23,360 nt of DNA from CAZRQL01 sp964602415 (GCA_964602415.1 CAZRQL010000041.1:1-23360); one strand, 5' to 3'; numbered from the stretch's first letter, positions 1-7,628 are shown. Made by a program: numbers and translations. Notes: generated from the letters alone by a model not told the origin.

Positions 1-2
1 AC

Positions 3-368
3 GGTGGTAATGGCGGCGTTGGTGGCGGCGGTGGTAGAGACGCGATGCATCGCGTCTCTACGTTTACGTCCCCGAATTCATCCCCGTTTACGTCCCCGAA
101 TTCATCCCCGTTTACGTCCCCGAATCCATCCCCGAATTCATCCCCGAATCCATCCGTGTTTGCACCCCAATCCAAAAATTTGGCATCTATCGTTCGCGGG
201 TACAAATCTGCCGTAACCACCTACGCCCGAAAAAACGATATCCCATTCGATTGGCAACCCCGTTTCCACGACCACATCATCCGTTCGATGGACGAATACC
301 ACCGCATCGCCCGTTACATCATCAACAACCCCGATAAATGGGCAGAAGACAAATTTTATGCACGATGA
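3..368 (+). CDS. REP-associated tyrosine transposase (RayT / TnpA_REP, IS200-like Y1 family), 3' part only
   Basis: The frame is open from the window edge to TGA at 366-368, so the gene begins outside the window; an internal ATG at 45 is probably not the start. The visible protein has three parts: a Gly-rich stretch (GGNGGVGGGGG), a peptide encoded by a palindrome (RDAMHRVST), then Ser/Pro/Asn repeats (SPNSSPFT). The last ~65 residues are the conserved RayT C-terminus, with the pattern IVRGYKSAVTTYARKN, then W-Q-P-R-F-H-D-H-I-I-R, then YIINNPDKWAEDKFY. In this family the enzyme is a single-strand HUH/Tyr nuclease acting on REP hairpins. The catalytic HUH motif would lie upstream and cannot be seen. 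The low-complexity insert sits just before the C-terminal region. Whether the full gene is intact is unknown. The family call is firm; activity is not. Confidence 0.82.
   Translation, partial: GGNGGVGGGGGRDAMHRVSTFTSPNSSPFTSPNSSPFTSPNPSPNSSPNPSVFAPQSKNLASIVRGYKSAVTTYARKNDIPFDWQPRFHDHIIRSMDEYHRIARYIINNPDKWAEDKFYAR
34..61. repeat. Perfect 28-bp palindrome (REP-like) inside the transposase gene
   Basis: The arm GTAGAGACGCGATG (34-47) is followed directly by its exact reverse complement (48-61), with no spacer. As RNA or single-stranded DNA it could fold into a strong hairpin. It lies in frame in the RayT gene and encodes GRDAMHRVST. From memory, the core GTAGAGACGC recurs as a dispersed repeat in Bacteroidota and Cyanobacteria genomes; that needs a search. 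Palindromes of this kind are the expected substrates of RayT enzymes. Confidence 0.85.
62..157 (+). repeat. 24-bp tandem repeat, about 3.5-4 copies, coding for SPNSSPFT units
   Basis: Units at 62-85, 86-109 and 110-133 each begin GTTTACGTCCCCGAA and end CATCCCC. The third differs from the first two by one base. Two shortened 12-bp half units (GAATTCATCCCC and a variant) follow at 134-145 and 146-157. Because 24 is a multiple of three, the repeat keeps the reading frame and adds 8-residue Ser/Pro/Asn units. It starts one base after the 28-bp palindrome. This suggests slippage growth of a flexible linker. Confidence 0.85.
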
Positions 369-760
369 CAAATTAATCCAGACTAAGCAATCGCTATAAG
401 ACCGTATTCACGCGTTGAATTGTTGAGGATAGGCTATCGCTATGGTGTCAGGAAATTGATTCCGTAGGGATGGCATTTTTGTAGAAAAACTGTATTGCCC
501 CACATGTGCGCACCTCGGCGGGGTCGAATCCTATCAGCAGCGTATGCTTGGGCTGTAAATATACGATTCCTACGACATCAGGCGTATTTATTACAGGTTA
601 AAGGATTAGAAAAATTTCTATTGCGTAACCCTGATTATACTATAAATTAAGTGGTTTTATATTTTTTTTAGAATTAAATCCTTGAAAATCAAGCGAATCA
701 ATCCTTAAAATCTTAAAAATCAATTAAATCTTGGTATAAAATGAGATATTAAAAAGAAAC
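369..760. other. Intergenic region between the transposase and map; no gene seen
   Basis: About 390 bases without a credible coding frame. The first half holds a possible decayed dispersed repeat (458-579). The second half, from about 600, is strongly AT-rich and includes a run of eight T near 663. I see no hairpin with a T-tract that would end either gene convincingly, and no RNA gene. Confidence 0.6.
458..579. repeat. Possible decayed dispersed repeat with imperfect terminal inverted ends
   Basis: The ends GATTCCGTAGGGATGGC (458-474) and the reverse complement of 563-579 agree at 12 of 17 positions, sharing the core CGTAGG. The inside holds a GC-richer block (CACCTCGGCGGGGTCG, 510-525) unlike its AT-rich surroundings. 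The pattern reminds me of short intergenic repeats common in Bacteroidota, but this is recollection and not a match I can show. It lies ~90 bases downstream of the RayT gene, so it could be a REP/MITE-type element. Confidence 0.35.
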
Positions 761-1564
761 TTAAATAAACCTGTCTCCCAGCACTTCTTTGATGTAGTCG
801 AAAGTGGACAAAATGACCGCTTTGTCGTCCACAACAGCCACATCGTGCTCGTAATGGGCCGAGGGTTTGAGGTCTGAGGTAACCACCGTCCAGCGGTCTC
901 TTAATTGATACACATGCCTTTTGCCCAGATTTATCATGGGTTCTATGGCCAGTACCATTCCGTTTTGGATGGGTACGCCTGAGTTGCGCTTGCCCCAGTT
1001 GGGTATGTCGGGGCGTTCGTGGAGGTTGCGTCCCAGACCGTGCCCCACCAGTTCGCGCACCACCGAATAGCCTTTTGATTCGCAATGAGATTGGATGGCA
1101 TAGGATATGTCGCCGATTCGGTTGCCAACGCAGGCCTGCTCAATTCCCAGATACAGACTTTCTTTGGTTATGTGCAAAAGTTTTAATATTTCAGGCTTTA
1201 CTTCTCCAATCGGAAAGGTATAGGCATGGTCTCCGTGAAAGCCATTGTAGAAAATTCCGCAGTCAATCGATACGATGTCTCCATTTTTTAGGGGACGGTT
1301 GTTGGGTATGCCGTGCACAACAGCCTCATTGACAGAGGCACAGATGCTGGCCGGGTAGCCTTGATAGCCCTTGAACGAAGGCACACCGCCGCCATCGCGG
1401 ATGAACTCTTCGGCTTTGCGGTCTAAGTAGTCAGTGGTAACCCCTTCTTTAATTTCAGCGGCCAACATGCCCAGCGTTCGGGAAACAAACAGGGCACTCT
1501 GTCTCAGGGCTTCGATTTCTTCGGCGGTTTTTAAGAAAATTTTGTCTGAGCGAACAAATGACAT
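761..1564 (-). CDS. map: Type I methionine aminopeptidase
   Basis: The cytosolic metallo-enzyme removes the initiator Met from nascent proteins. With the start at ATG 1564 the protein has 267 residues, and the five metal ligands fall at D101, D112, H175, E208 and E239, a constant +4 shift from the E. coli enzyme (D97, D108, H171, E204, E235). Other marks are VVHGIP near 82-87, SIDCG at 99-103, GFHGD at 108-112, HGLGRNLHE at 175-183 (H182 matches the second conserved His) and IEPM at 207-210. A TTG one codon upstream (1567) would add one Met; the ATG is preferred. The protein is the short form without an N-terminal zinc-finger extension. The gene is divergent from the hemN-like gene, not inside a ribosomal-protein cluster where map is often found. 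Confidence 0.97.
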   Translation of the reverse strand: MSFVRSDKIFLKTAEEIEALRQSALFVSRTLGMLAAEIKEGVTTDYLDRKAEEFIRDGGGVPSFKGYQGYPASICASVNEAVVHGIPNNRPLKNGDIVSIDCGIFYNGFHGDHAYTFPIGEVKPEILKLLHITKESLYLGIEQACVGNRIGDISYAIQSHCESKGYSVVRELVGHGLGRNLHERPDIPNWGKRNSGVPIQNGMVLAIEPMINLGKRHVYQLRDRWTVVTSDLKPSAHYEHDVAVVDDKAVILSTFDYIKEVLGDRFI

Positions 1565-1646
1565 CAATCAATTTTTTGGTTTGCAATGATTTGCGGGTGC
1601 AAAATCTAATTTTATCGCACAAAGAACGACAAACTTTATTCTATTT

Positions 1647-1654
1647 CAAAAATA
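1647..1654 (-). promoter_or_regulatory. Candidate -7 box for map
   Basis: On the minus strand the sequence is TATTTTTG, an exact fit to the Bacteroidota TAnnTTTG box. Transcription would start about 75 bases before the map ATG. No clear TTTG -33 element lies at the usual distance, so the call is weak. Confidence 0.35.
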
Positions 1655-1692
1655 CAATTTCCAATTTCTTTCCATATTGTAAAATTTCTTAA

Positions 1693-1712
1693 CCAATGAC
1701 TTTGGTCATTGG
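1693..1712. promoter_or_regulatory. 8-bp perfect inverted repeat between divergent map and hemN genes
   Basis: CCAATGAC (1693-1700) and GTCATTGG (1705-1712) flank the loop TTTG. The site lies ~45 bases before the hemN-like start, close to where promoter elements should be. It is not followed by a T-tract and neither gene ends here, so a terminator is unlikely. It could be an operator, or one copy of a dispersed palindrome. Confidence 0.4.
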
Positions 1713-1756
1713 CACTCTGTTTTTCAATACTTTGCTTTGCGTAAAATTTGTGCTGC

Positions 1757-3100
1757 ATGAACAACTTGACCTATTTGCTCGAAAAATACGACCAGCCTGT
1801 ACCCCGTTATACCAGCTATCCGACCGTGCCTTTTTGGGACGAGAGCACTTTTAGCCCGGAGCTTTGGCAGCAGCAAGTCAGCGCGGCCATAAGCCGAGAC
1901 CCGCGCATCAGTCTGTATATTCATTTGCCTTATTGCGAAAAAATTTGTACGTACTGCGGTTGCAACAAAAGAATCACCCAAAACCACGCGGTTGAAAAGC
2001 CTTACATAGAAAGCCTGTTGGCGGAGTGGGCTATTTACAAGGGTATTTTTTCGGTTTTGCCCGTGATAGAGGAGATTCATCTGGGGGGTGGCACGCCTAC
2101 CTTTTTTTCGGCTCAAAACCTGAGCGATTTGATAGTGAGTATTTTGAAAGATACCCAGTCAAGTTCTCATCCTGAGTTTAGCTTTGAGGCACACCCCAAC
2201 AGTACCACTTTTGAGCATTTGGAGGCACTCAAGTTACTGGGTTTTTCGCGGCTGAGTCTTGGCATTCAGGATTTTGACCCTGTGGTGCAGAAAGCCATCA
2301 ACCGCCCCCAAACTTACGAGCAAACCGCTCAGATTTTCTTTTGGGCGCGGCAGGTGGGCTATGAGTCCATCAATGCAGACCTTATCTATGGGCTTCCCAA
2401 ACAAACCCTTGATTCTGTGAGGCATACCATCGAAAAAGTACAAGAGCTGCGCCCCGACAGGATTGCTTTTTACAGTTATGCCCATGTGCCTTGGAAAAGC
2501 CCTACCCAGCGCGGCTACCAAGACTCGGACTTGCCCCAAGCCGCCCAAAAGCGCGAACTTTACGAAGTGGGGCGCGAACTGCTGCTCAAAGCAGGCTACG
2601 TAGAACTGGGGCTTGACCATTTTGCCCTGCCCGACGAAGCACTGGCCAAAGCCGCAAAAAACGGCACCATGCACCGCAATTTTATGGGCTACACCACCCA
2701 AAAAACCAATCTGCTTATCGGTTTGGGGGTTTCAAGCATCTCCGACACTCTGACTGCCTTTGCCCAAAATCACAAAGAAATCGAAGCCTACCAACAAAGC
2801 GTGGCCGCCGCAGAACTGCCTGTCTTCAAGGGGCACATCCTCAGCCAAGAAGACCTCAGCGTCAGGGCTGAAATTTTGAGTCTCATGTGCCAAGGAAAGG
2901 TTAAAGTTGATAAAAATAGGCTGAAGACGGTTGAATCGAGACTGGAGCCTTTGCTATCAGACCAAATCATCCAACTCAAAGATGGGCAAGTTACTCTCAA
3001 AGAAACAGGCCGCCCTTTTTTGCGCAACGTGGCACTCTGTTTTGATGAGCGATTCCACGCCCAAGACCTAAAAGAGCAACTTTTTAGCAAAGCCATTTGA
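1757..3100 (+). CDS. hemN: Oxygen-independent coproporphyrinogen III dehydrogenase (radical SAM)
   Basis: The enzyme oxidatively decarboxylates coproporphyrinogen III to protoporphyrinogen IX in anaerobic heme synthesis. The radical-SAM cluster motif CxxxCxxC is at C60, C64 and C67, followed by C69. The context CTYCGCNK is typical of true HemN (E. coli C62/C66/C69/C71) rather than the heme chaperone HemW. GGGTP at 110-114 is the SAM-binding glycine motif. The N-terminus LLEKYDQPVPRYTSYPTVPFW is also HemN-like. ATG 1757 is chosen because this conserved N-terminus begins there; a TTG at 1748 would add only MCC. Length is 447 residues, normal for the family. It is divergent from map and is followed 53 bases later by a small exported His-rich protein. 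Confidence 0.95.
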   Translation: MNNLTYLLEKYDQPVPRYTSYPTVPFWDESTFSPELWQQQVSAAISRDPRISLYIHLPYCEKICTYCGCNKRITQNHAVEKPYIESLLAEWAIYKGIFSVLPVIEEIHLGGGTPTFFSAQNLSDLIVSILKDTQSSSHPEFSFEAHPNSTTFEHLEALKLLGFSRLSLGIQDFDPVVQKAINRPQTYEQTAQIFFWARQVGYESINADLIYGLPKQTLDSVRHTIEKVQELRPDRIAFYSYAHVPWKSPTQRGYQDSDLPQAAQKRELYEVGRELLLKAGYVELGLDHFALPDEALAKAAKNGTMHRNFMGYTTQKTNLLIGLGVSSISDTLTAFAQNHKEIEAYQQSVAAAELPVFKGHILSQEDLSVRAEILSLMCQGKVKVDKNRLKTVESRLEPLLSDQIIQLKDGQVTLKETGRPFLRNVALCFDERFHAQDLKEQLFSKAI

Positions 3101-3153
3101 TTTATTATAGATTTAATAAAATTGCATCCACTTATTAAAAACAATTCATAATT

Positions 3154-3546
3154 ATGAAAAAAATCCTGTTTTTTTGTTTGGGTTTTATGGCCATCAAGCA
3201 AGTTTCAGCCCAATCTATTTTTGAAAAATGGGCTGAGTTAAAAACTTTTCACGGTGTGATGTCCCAAACTTTTCACCCTTCCGAAGCGGATAATTTAGAG
3301 CCTATCAAAACCCGAAGCGGCGAAATGGCCGAAAAAGCCGACTTATTGGCAAAATCAGTTATTCCTAAAGAGTTTAAGACCAAAAAAATCCAAGCAGCCG
3401 TCAAAAAATTGCAGAAAGACAGCATGGCATTGGACAAATTGATTAAAGAGGGCAAAAGCACTGACGAGCAAATCAAAAAGGCTTTAGCCGATCTGCACGA
3501 TGTTTTCCACGAGATTGTGGGCTTGTGCAAGCATGAAAACCATTAA
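3154..3546 (+). CDS. Small exported His-rich helical protein, function unknown
   Basis: A 130-residue protein with a Sec signal peptide (1-20, likely cleavage after VSAQ). The mature part is predicted helical and Lys/Glu-rich. Two clusters of possible metal or heme ligands stand out: H33, M36 and H41 near the mature N-terminus, and H115, H119, C125, H127 and H130 at the C-terminus, where the sequence reads LHDVFHEIVGLCKHENH. The spacing H-x3-H on a helix and the overall layout fit a periplasmic four-helix bundle of the cytochrome b562/c' kind, but there is no CxxCH and this is inference. It follows hemN in the same direction after 53 bases. A weak promoter-like pair (TTTG 3096-3099, TAAAATTG 3117-3124, 17-base spacer) overlaps the hemN stop. 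I do not recognise a named family. Confidence 0.8.
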   Translation: MKKILFFCLGFMAIKQVSAQSIFEKWAELKTFHGVMSQTFHPSEADNLEPIKTRSGEMAEKADLLAKSVIPKEFKTKKIQAAVKKLQKDSMALDKLIKEGKSTDEQIKKALADLHDVFHEIVGLCKHENH

Positions 3547-3570
3547 AATTCTGCTACCTTAATTTTTCTA

Positions 3571-3607
3571 ATATAGCCACAGGTTTAAACCCGTAGCTAT
3601 ATTTTTC
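3571..3607 (+). terminator. Hairpin terminator after the hemN unit
   Basis: Arms 3571-3586 (ATATAGCCACAGGTTT) and 3587-3602 are complementary apart from two positions, with no separate loop, and are followed by TTTTCTT. On the minus strand the two mismatches become G-U pairs. The centre GGTTTAAACCC resembles a palindrome that I recall as dispersed in Bacteroidota. It ends transcription before valS, or is an inserted repeat doing that job. Confidence 0.65.
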
Positions 3608-3645
3608 TTATCTAAATACTTGATATTCAAAAACTAATATGATAA

Positions 3646-3678
3646 TTTGTAAATCATGCCAAATTGGGTATAACTTTG
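3646..3678 (+). promoter_or_regulatory. Bacteroidota-type promoter for valS
   Basis: A -33 element TTTG (3646-3649) and a -7 element TAACTTTG (3671-3678, exact TAnnTTTG) are separated by 21 bases. The start ATG of valS is 19 bases after the -7 box, which gives a short leader. No strong Shine-Dalgarno is visible, as is usual in this phylum. Confidence 0.65.
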
Positions 3679-3697
3679 TGCCAAATTTAGCTGCGCA

Positions 3698-6319
3698 ATG
3701 ATTGCCAAAACGTATTCTCCTTCGGAAATTGAAGATAAATGGTATTCTTATTGGCTTGAAAATAAACTGTTTGAGTCCAAACCCGACCACCGCGAACCTT
3801 TTACCATCGTCATACCTCCCCCCAACGTAACGGGTGTGCTTCACATGGGGCACATGCTCAACAATACCATCCAAGACGTACTGATTCGCAAGGCACGCAT
3901 GGAAGGCAAAAACGCTTGCTGGGTGCCCGGCACAGACCACGCTTCCATTGCCACCGAAGCCAAAGTCGTCAAAATGCTCAAAGACGAAATGGGCATCGAA
4001 AAAAGCCAACTTACACGCGAGCAGTTTTTGCAATACGCATGGCAGTGGAAGGAAAAATACGGCGGCATCATCCTCAAACAACTCGAAAAGCTCGGGGCTT
4101 CTTGCGACTGGAAGCGCACACGCTTTACTATGGAGCCGGAACTGAACAAAGCGGTCATCAAGGTCTTTGTTGATTTGTACCGCAAGGGCTTGATATACAG
4201 GGGTGCAAGAATGGTAAACTGGGATCCGCAAGGCAAAACAGCCCTTTCGGATGAGGAAGTTATTTACAAAGAAGCCCAGTCCAAACTCAGCTACGTGCGC
4301 TATCGAATCGCCCAAACCGAGGATGAGTGGATTACCATTGCTACGGTGCGCCCTGAGACCATTTTGGGGGATACGGCCATCGCTGTCAATCCCGAAGACC
4401 CTCGCTACCAATATCTTATTGGCCGAAAAGCCATTGTGCCTTTGGTGGGGCGTGAGATACCCATCATTGCCGACAGCTATGTAGAGCCTGAGTTTGGGAC
4501 GGGTTGCCTCAAAGTAACCCCCGCCCACGACATGAACGACTACGAGATTGGTCTGCGCCACAACTTGCCCATCATAGACACCATCACAGACGAAGGCAAG
4601 ATGAGCGAGGCAGCAGGCTATTTTGTGGGTGAAGACCGCTTTGTAGCCCGCAAAAAAATGCTTGCTTGGCTCGAAGAAAACGGACACCTCGTTAAAATCG
4701 AAGAAATAACCAACAAAATAGGCTACTCTGAGAGGACTTCGGCGGTTATAGAGCCTAAAATCACTACCCAGTGGTTTGTCAAAATGAAAGAGCTTTGCGA
4801 GCCAGCATTGCAAAACGTGTCGAATGGCACCATCAAACTTCACCCCAACAAATTCATCAATACCTACCGGCACTGGATGGAAAATGTGCGGGATTGGTGT
4901 ATTTCGCGCCAACTTTGGTGGGGGCAACGCATACCGGCTTACTACCTGCCCGATGGTAGTTTTGTGGTGGCTCAAACCCTTGAGGATGCCCTGCTCTTGG
5001 CTCAACAAATCAATCCCGCCATCCAAGCAACTGATTTAAGACAAGACGAAGACGTGCTGGATACTTGGTTCAGTTCTTGGCTTTGGCCTATTTCTGTGTT
5101 TGATGGGCTTACCAAGCCTGACAACGAGGACATTCGCTACTACTACCCCACCAATGTATTGGTGACTGCGCCCGAGATTTTGTTTTTTTGGGTGGCAAGA
5201 ATGGTCATGGCAGGCTACGAGTGGATGGGTAAGCACCCTTTTAGCGATGTGTACCTTACGGGAATTGTGCGCGACAAACAAGGCCGCAAAATGTCCAAAT
5301 CTTTGGGCAATTCGCCCGACCCGCTGGAACTGATAACCAAATACGGTGCGGATGGGGTACGCTACGGCATGCTCTGCGCTTCGCCCGCCGGCAACGACTT
5401 GCTTTTCGACGAAAAACTTTGCGAACAAGGCCGCAATTTTTGCAACAAAATTTGGAATGCTTTCCGCTTGGTAGAAGGTTGGCAAACCATACAAACCGAT
5501 ATGCCTGCGCCAAATGCTCTGGCCATTCGTTGGTTTGAGGCCAAAATGGCCGAAAAAAGTGCCGAAATACAAGCCCATTTTGATAAATTTAGAATATCGG
5601 AAGCTCTCAGTTGTATCTATTCGCTGGTTTGGGATGACTTTTGTGCTTGGTATCTGGAAATTATCAAACCCGAATACCAAAAACCGATTGATTCTTTAAC
5701 TCAGGCCATTACATTGCGTTTTTTTGATACTATTTTGCGATTTTTGCATCCTTTTATGCCTTTTATTTCGGAGGAAATTTGGCAACATTTGTCTGATAGA
5801 AAACAAGGAGAAAGTATTTGCGTGGCTCAGTACCCTGTTTTATACCCCTGCGAAGGTGATATTTTAATTCAGATGGATCAAATTTTTCAAATTGTGGGTC
5901 AGATTCGCAATATTCGTGCAGTCAAGCAGATTTCGCCCAAAGAGCCGCTGGTTTTGTGTATCAAATCACAAAATACGAGTTATTATCTTGGATTTATCGA
6001 ATTGCTCCAAAAGCTTTGTTTTTTGGAAAAAATCGATTTTATATCCCAAAATATTGAAGGCGCGATTGGTTTTGTAGTTAAATCTGACGAATTTTTTGTT
6101 CCCATCTCAGGGTTGATTGATTCGGAAAAAGAGCGCGAGAATATGCTCAAAGAGTTGGAATACACAAAAGGCTTTTTAGCATCTGTGGAAAAGAAATTAT
6201 CTAATGAACGATTTGTTGCCAATGCCGCCCCCGAAATCATAGAAAAAGAAAAGCAAAAACAAGCCGATGCGCAGGCAAAAATAAAGGCTCTGGAGGAACA
6301 GTTAAAAGTCTTGATTTAA
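3698..6319 (+). CDS. valS: Valyl-tRNA synthetase
   Basis: Class I aminoacyl-tRNA synthetase that charges tRNA-Val. The 873-residue protein starts MIAKTYSPSEIEDKWYSYW, typical for ValRS. The HIGH signature is HMGH at 49-52, preceded by PPPNVTGVL, and KMSKS is at 531-535 (GRKMSKSLGN). Between them lie the editing (CP1) domain, with TVRPETILGDTAIAV, and the conserved DTWFSSWLWP block. The anticodon-binding domain follows, and the last ~60 residues form the Val_tRNA-synt_C coiled coil (Lys/Glu-rich, ending EEQLKVLI). The length is normal and no break is seen. serS follows after 33 bases without a terminator, so the two are probably cotranscribed from the promoter at 3646-3678. Confidence 0.98.
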   Translation: MIAKTYSPSEIEDKWYSYWLENKLFESKPDHREPFTIVIPPPNVTGVLHMGHMLNNTIQDVLIRKARMEGKNACWVPGTDHASIATEAKVVKMLKDEMGIEKSQLTREQFLQYAWQWKEKYGGIILKQLEKLGASCDWKRTRFTMEPELNKAVIKVFVDLYRKGLIYRGARMVNWDPQGKTALSDEEVIYKEAQSKLSYVRYRIAQTEDEWITIATVRPETILGDTAIAVNPEDPRYQYLIGRKAIVPLVGREIPIIADSYVEPEFGTGCLKVTPAHDMNDYEIGLRHNLPIIDTITDEGKMSEAAGYFVGEDRFVARKKMLAWLEENGHLVKIEEITNKIGYSERTSAVIEPKITTQWFVKMKELCEPALQNVSNGTIKLHPNKFINTYRHWMENVRDWCISRQLWWGQRIPAYYLPDGSFVVAQTLEDALLLAQQINPAIQATDLRQDEDVLDTWFSSWLWPISVFDGLTKPDNEDIRYYYPTNVLVTAPEILFFWVARMVMAGYEWMGKHPFSDVYLTGIVRDKQGRKMSKSLGNSPDPLELITKYGADGVRYGMLCASPAGNDLLFDEKLCEQGRNFCNKIWNAFRLVEGWQTIQTDMPAPNALAIRWFEAKMAEKSAEIQAHFDKFRISEALSCIYSLVWDDFCAWYLEIIKPEYQKPIDSLTQAITLRFFDTILRFLHPFMPFISEEIWQHLSDRKQGESICVAQYPVLYPCEGDILIQMDQIFQIVGQIRNIRAVKQISPKEPLVLCIKSQNTSYYLGFIELLQKLCFLEKIDFISQNIEGAIGFVVKSDEFFVPISGLIDSEKERENMLKELEYTKGFLASVEKKLSNERFVANAAPEIIEKEKQKQADAQAKIKALEEQLKVLI

Positions 6320-6352
6320 TTGTATTAATTTTTTAAAACCATTTAATTATTT

Positions 6353-7627
6353 ATGCTACAAGTTTCATTTATCAGGGCAGAAAAAGAGAAAGCCATCGCG
6401 GCTTTGAAGAAAAAAAGAGTGGCTCAGGCTGAGGAAAAAGTGGAGGCTGTTTTGTCCACCGACCAGCAGAGGCGCGAAAGCCAAATCGAAAGAGACCAGA
6501 TATTGGCAGAGTCAAACCGTTTGGCCAAAGAAATAGGCAACTTGATGAAGTCCGGCAACAAGCAGGAAGCTGAAGCCTTGAAAATACGCACCACCGAACT
6601 CAAAGAAAAATCAAAAATACTTGAGAAAACGGTTGAAGAGCTTGAGACCAAACTGATGGACTTGCTTTACCAACTGCCCAATTTGCCCCACGAGCGCGTG
6701 CCCGAAGGCGGCAGTTCGGAGCAAAACGTAGTGGTTTCTCAGCATGGTATCATCCCCGAACTGCCCGAAACGGCTTTGCCTCATTGGGATTTGATAAAAC
6801 AGTATGATATTATAGATTTTGAGTTGGGCAACAAGGTAACGGGCGCGGGCTTTCCTTTCTACAAAGGCAAAGGGGCGCGTTTGCAACGGGCTTTGGTGAA
6901 CTTCTTTTTGGACGAGGCGGTGCGTGCCGGCTATCAAGAAGTACAGCCTCCGCATTTGGTCAATACGGCTTCCGGCTATGGCACAGGACAATTGCCTGAT
7001 AAAGAGGGACAAATGTACCATATTGAGGGCTATGACTACTACCTGATTCCTACGGCGGAAGTTCCCTTGACCAATATGTACCGCGATACGATTTTATCTT
7101 TAGAAGATTTGCCCATCAAGTTGGCGGGCTTTAGCCAGTGTTTTCGCTCTGAGGCCGGCTCTTGGGGCGCACACGTCAGGGGACTCAACCGCCTGCACCA
7201 GTTTGACAAAGTAGAAATCGTTCAGATTCAACACCCCGACCGCTCTTATCAAGCCCTCGAGGAGATGCTGGCACACTCTTGTTCTTTGCTCGAAAAACTC
7301 GAACTGCCTTATCGCGTGCTCTTGCTCTGTGGCGGGGATATTAGTTTCAACGCCGCTCTTTGTTACGATTTGGAGGTCTGGTCTGCTGCCCAAAAGCGAT
7401 GGCTTGAGGTCAGTTCGGTATCCAATTTTGAGGCCTACCAAGCCAATCGCCTCAAACTGCGCTTCAAAGACGAACAAAACGAAACCAAACTCGCCCATAC
7501 CCTCAACGGCAGTGCGCTGGCTCTCCCCCGTATTGTGGCGGCTATTTTAGAAAACAACCAAGCCCAAGACCACATCAAACTACCCAAAGTGTTGCACGGC
7601 TATTGCGGATTTGATAAGATTGATTGA
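6353..7627 (+). CDS. serS: Seryl-tRNA synthetase
   Basis: Class II synthetase that charges tRNA-Ser and is the entry point for selenocysteine where used. The 424-residue protein has an N-terminal tRNA-binding coiled-coil arm (about 25-105, Lys/Glu-rich), the linker YQLPNLPHERVPEG, and the catalytic domain. Motif 2 is FRSEAGS with R265; motif 3 is HTLNGSALALPR with R393. PTAEVPLTN is the serine-binding TxE stretch. The motif-2 loop reads GSWGAHVRGLNRLHQF instead of the common GSxGrDTRGLxRxHQF; I associate this with Bacteroidota enzymes. It follows valS after 33 bases. Its stop is one base from the stop of a converging gene, with no hairpin between. Confidence 0.97.
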   Translation: MLQVSFIRAEKEKAIAALKKKRVAQAEEKVEAVLSTDQQRRESQIERDQILAESNRLAKEIGNLMKSGNKQEAEALKIRTTELKEKSKILEKTVEELETKLMDLLYQLPNLPHERVPEGGSSEQNVVVSQHGIIPELPETALPHWDLIKQYDIIDFELGNKVTGAGFPFYKGKGARLQRALVNFFLDEAVRAGYQEVQPPHLVNTASGYGTGQLPDKEGQMYHIEGYDYYLIPTAEVPLTNMYRDTILSLEDLPIKLAGFSQCFRSEAGSWGAHVRGLNRLHQFDKVEIVQIQHPDRSYQALEEMLAHSCSLLEKLELPYRVLLLCGGDISFNAALCYDLEVWSAAQKRWLEVSSVSNFEAYQANRLKLRFKDEQNETKLAHTLNGSALALPRIVAAILENNQAQDHIKLPKVLHGYCGFDKID

Positions 7628-7628
7628 G

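Noticed and set aside
62..157. Regular repeat resembling a CRISPR array
   Set aside because: Units are directly adjacent with no unique spacers and lie in frame in a coding sequence; it is a tandem repeat.
4..216. Second open frame through the palindrome and repeat, rich in Arg/Pro/His
   Set aside because: It is only the shifted reading of the 24-bp repeat; the other frame carries the conserved transposase C-terminus.
515..535. GGGGTCGAATCC resembles a tRNA T-arm
   Set aside because: The T54 position is wrong, and no acceptor stem, D-arm or anticodon arm can be built around it.
3608..5026. Long open frame (472 codons) on the minus strand opposite valS
   Set aside because: It is antisense to a clear valS with all family motifs and has no recognisable domain; codon bias of the real gene explains the open frame. 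The same holds for 5036-5680.
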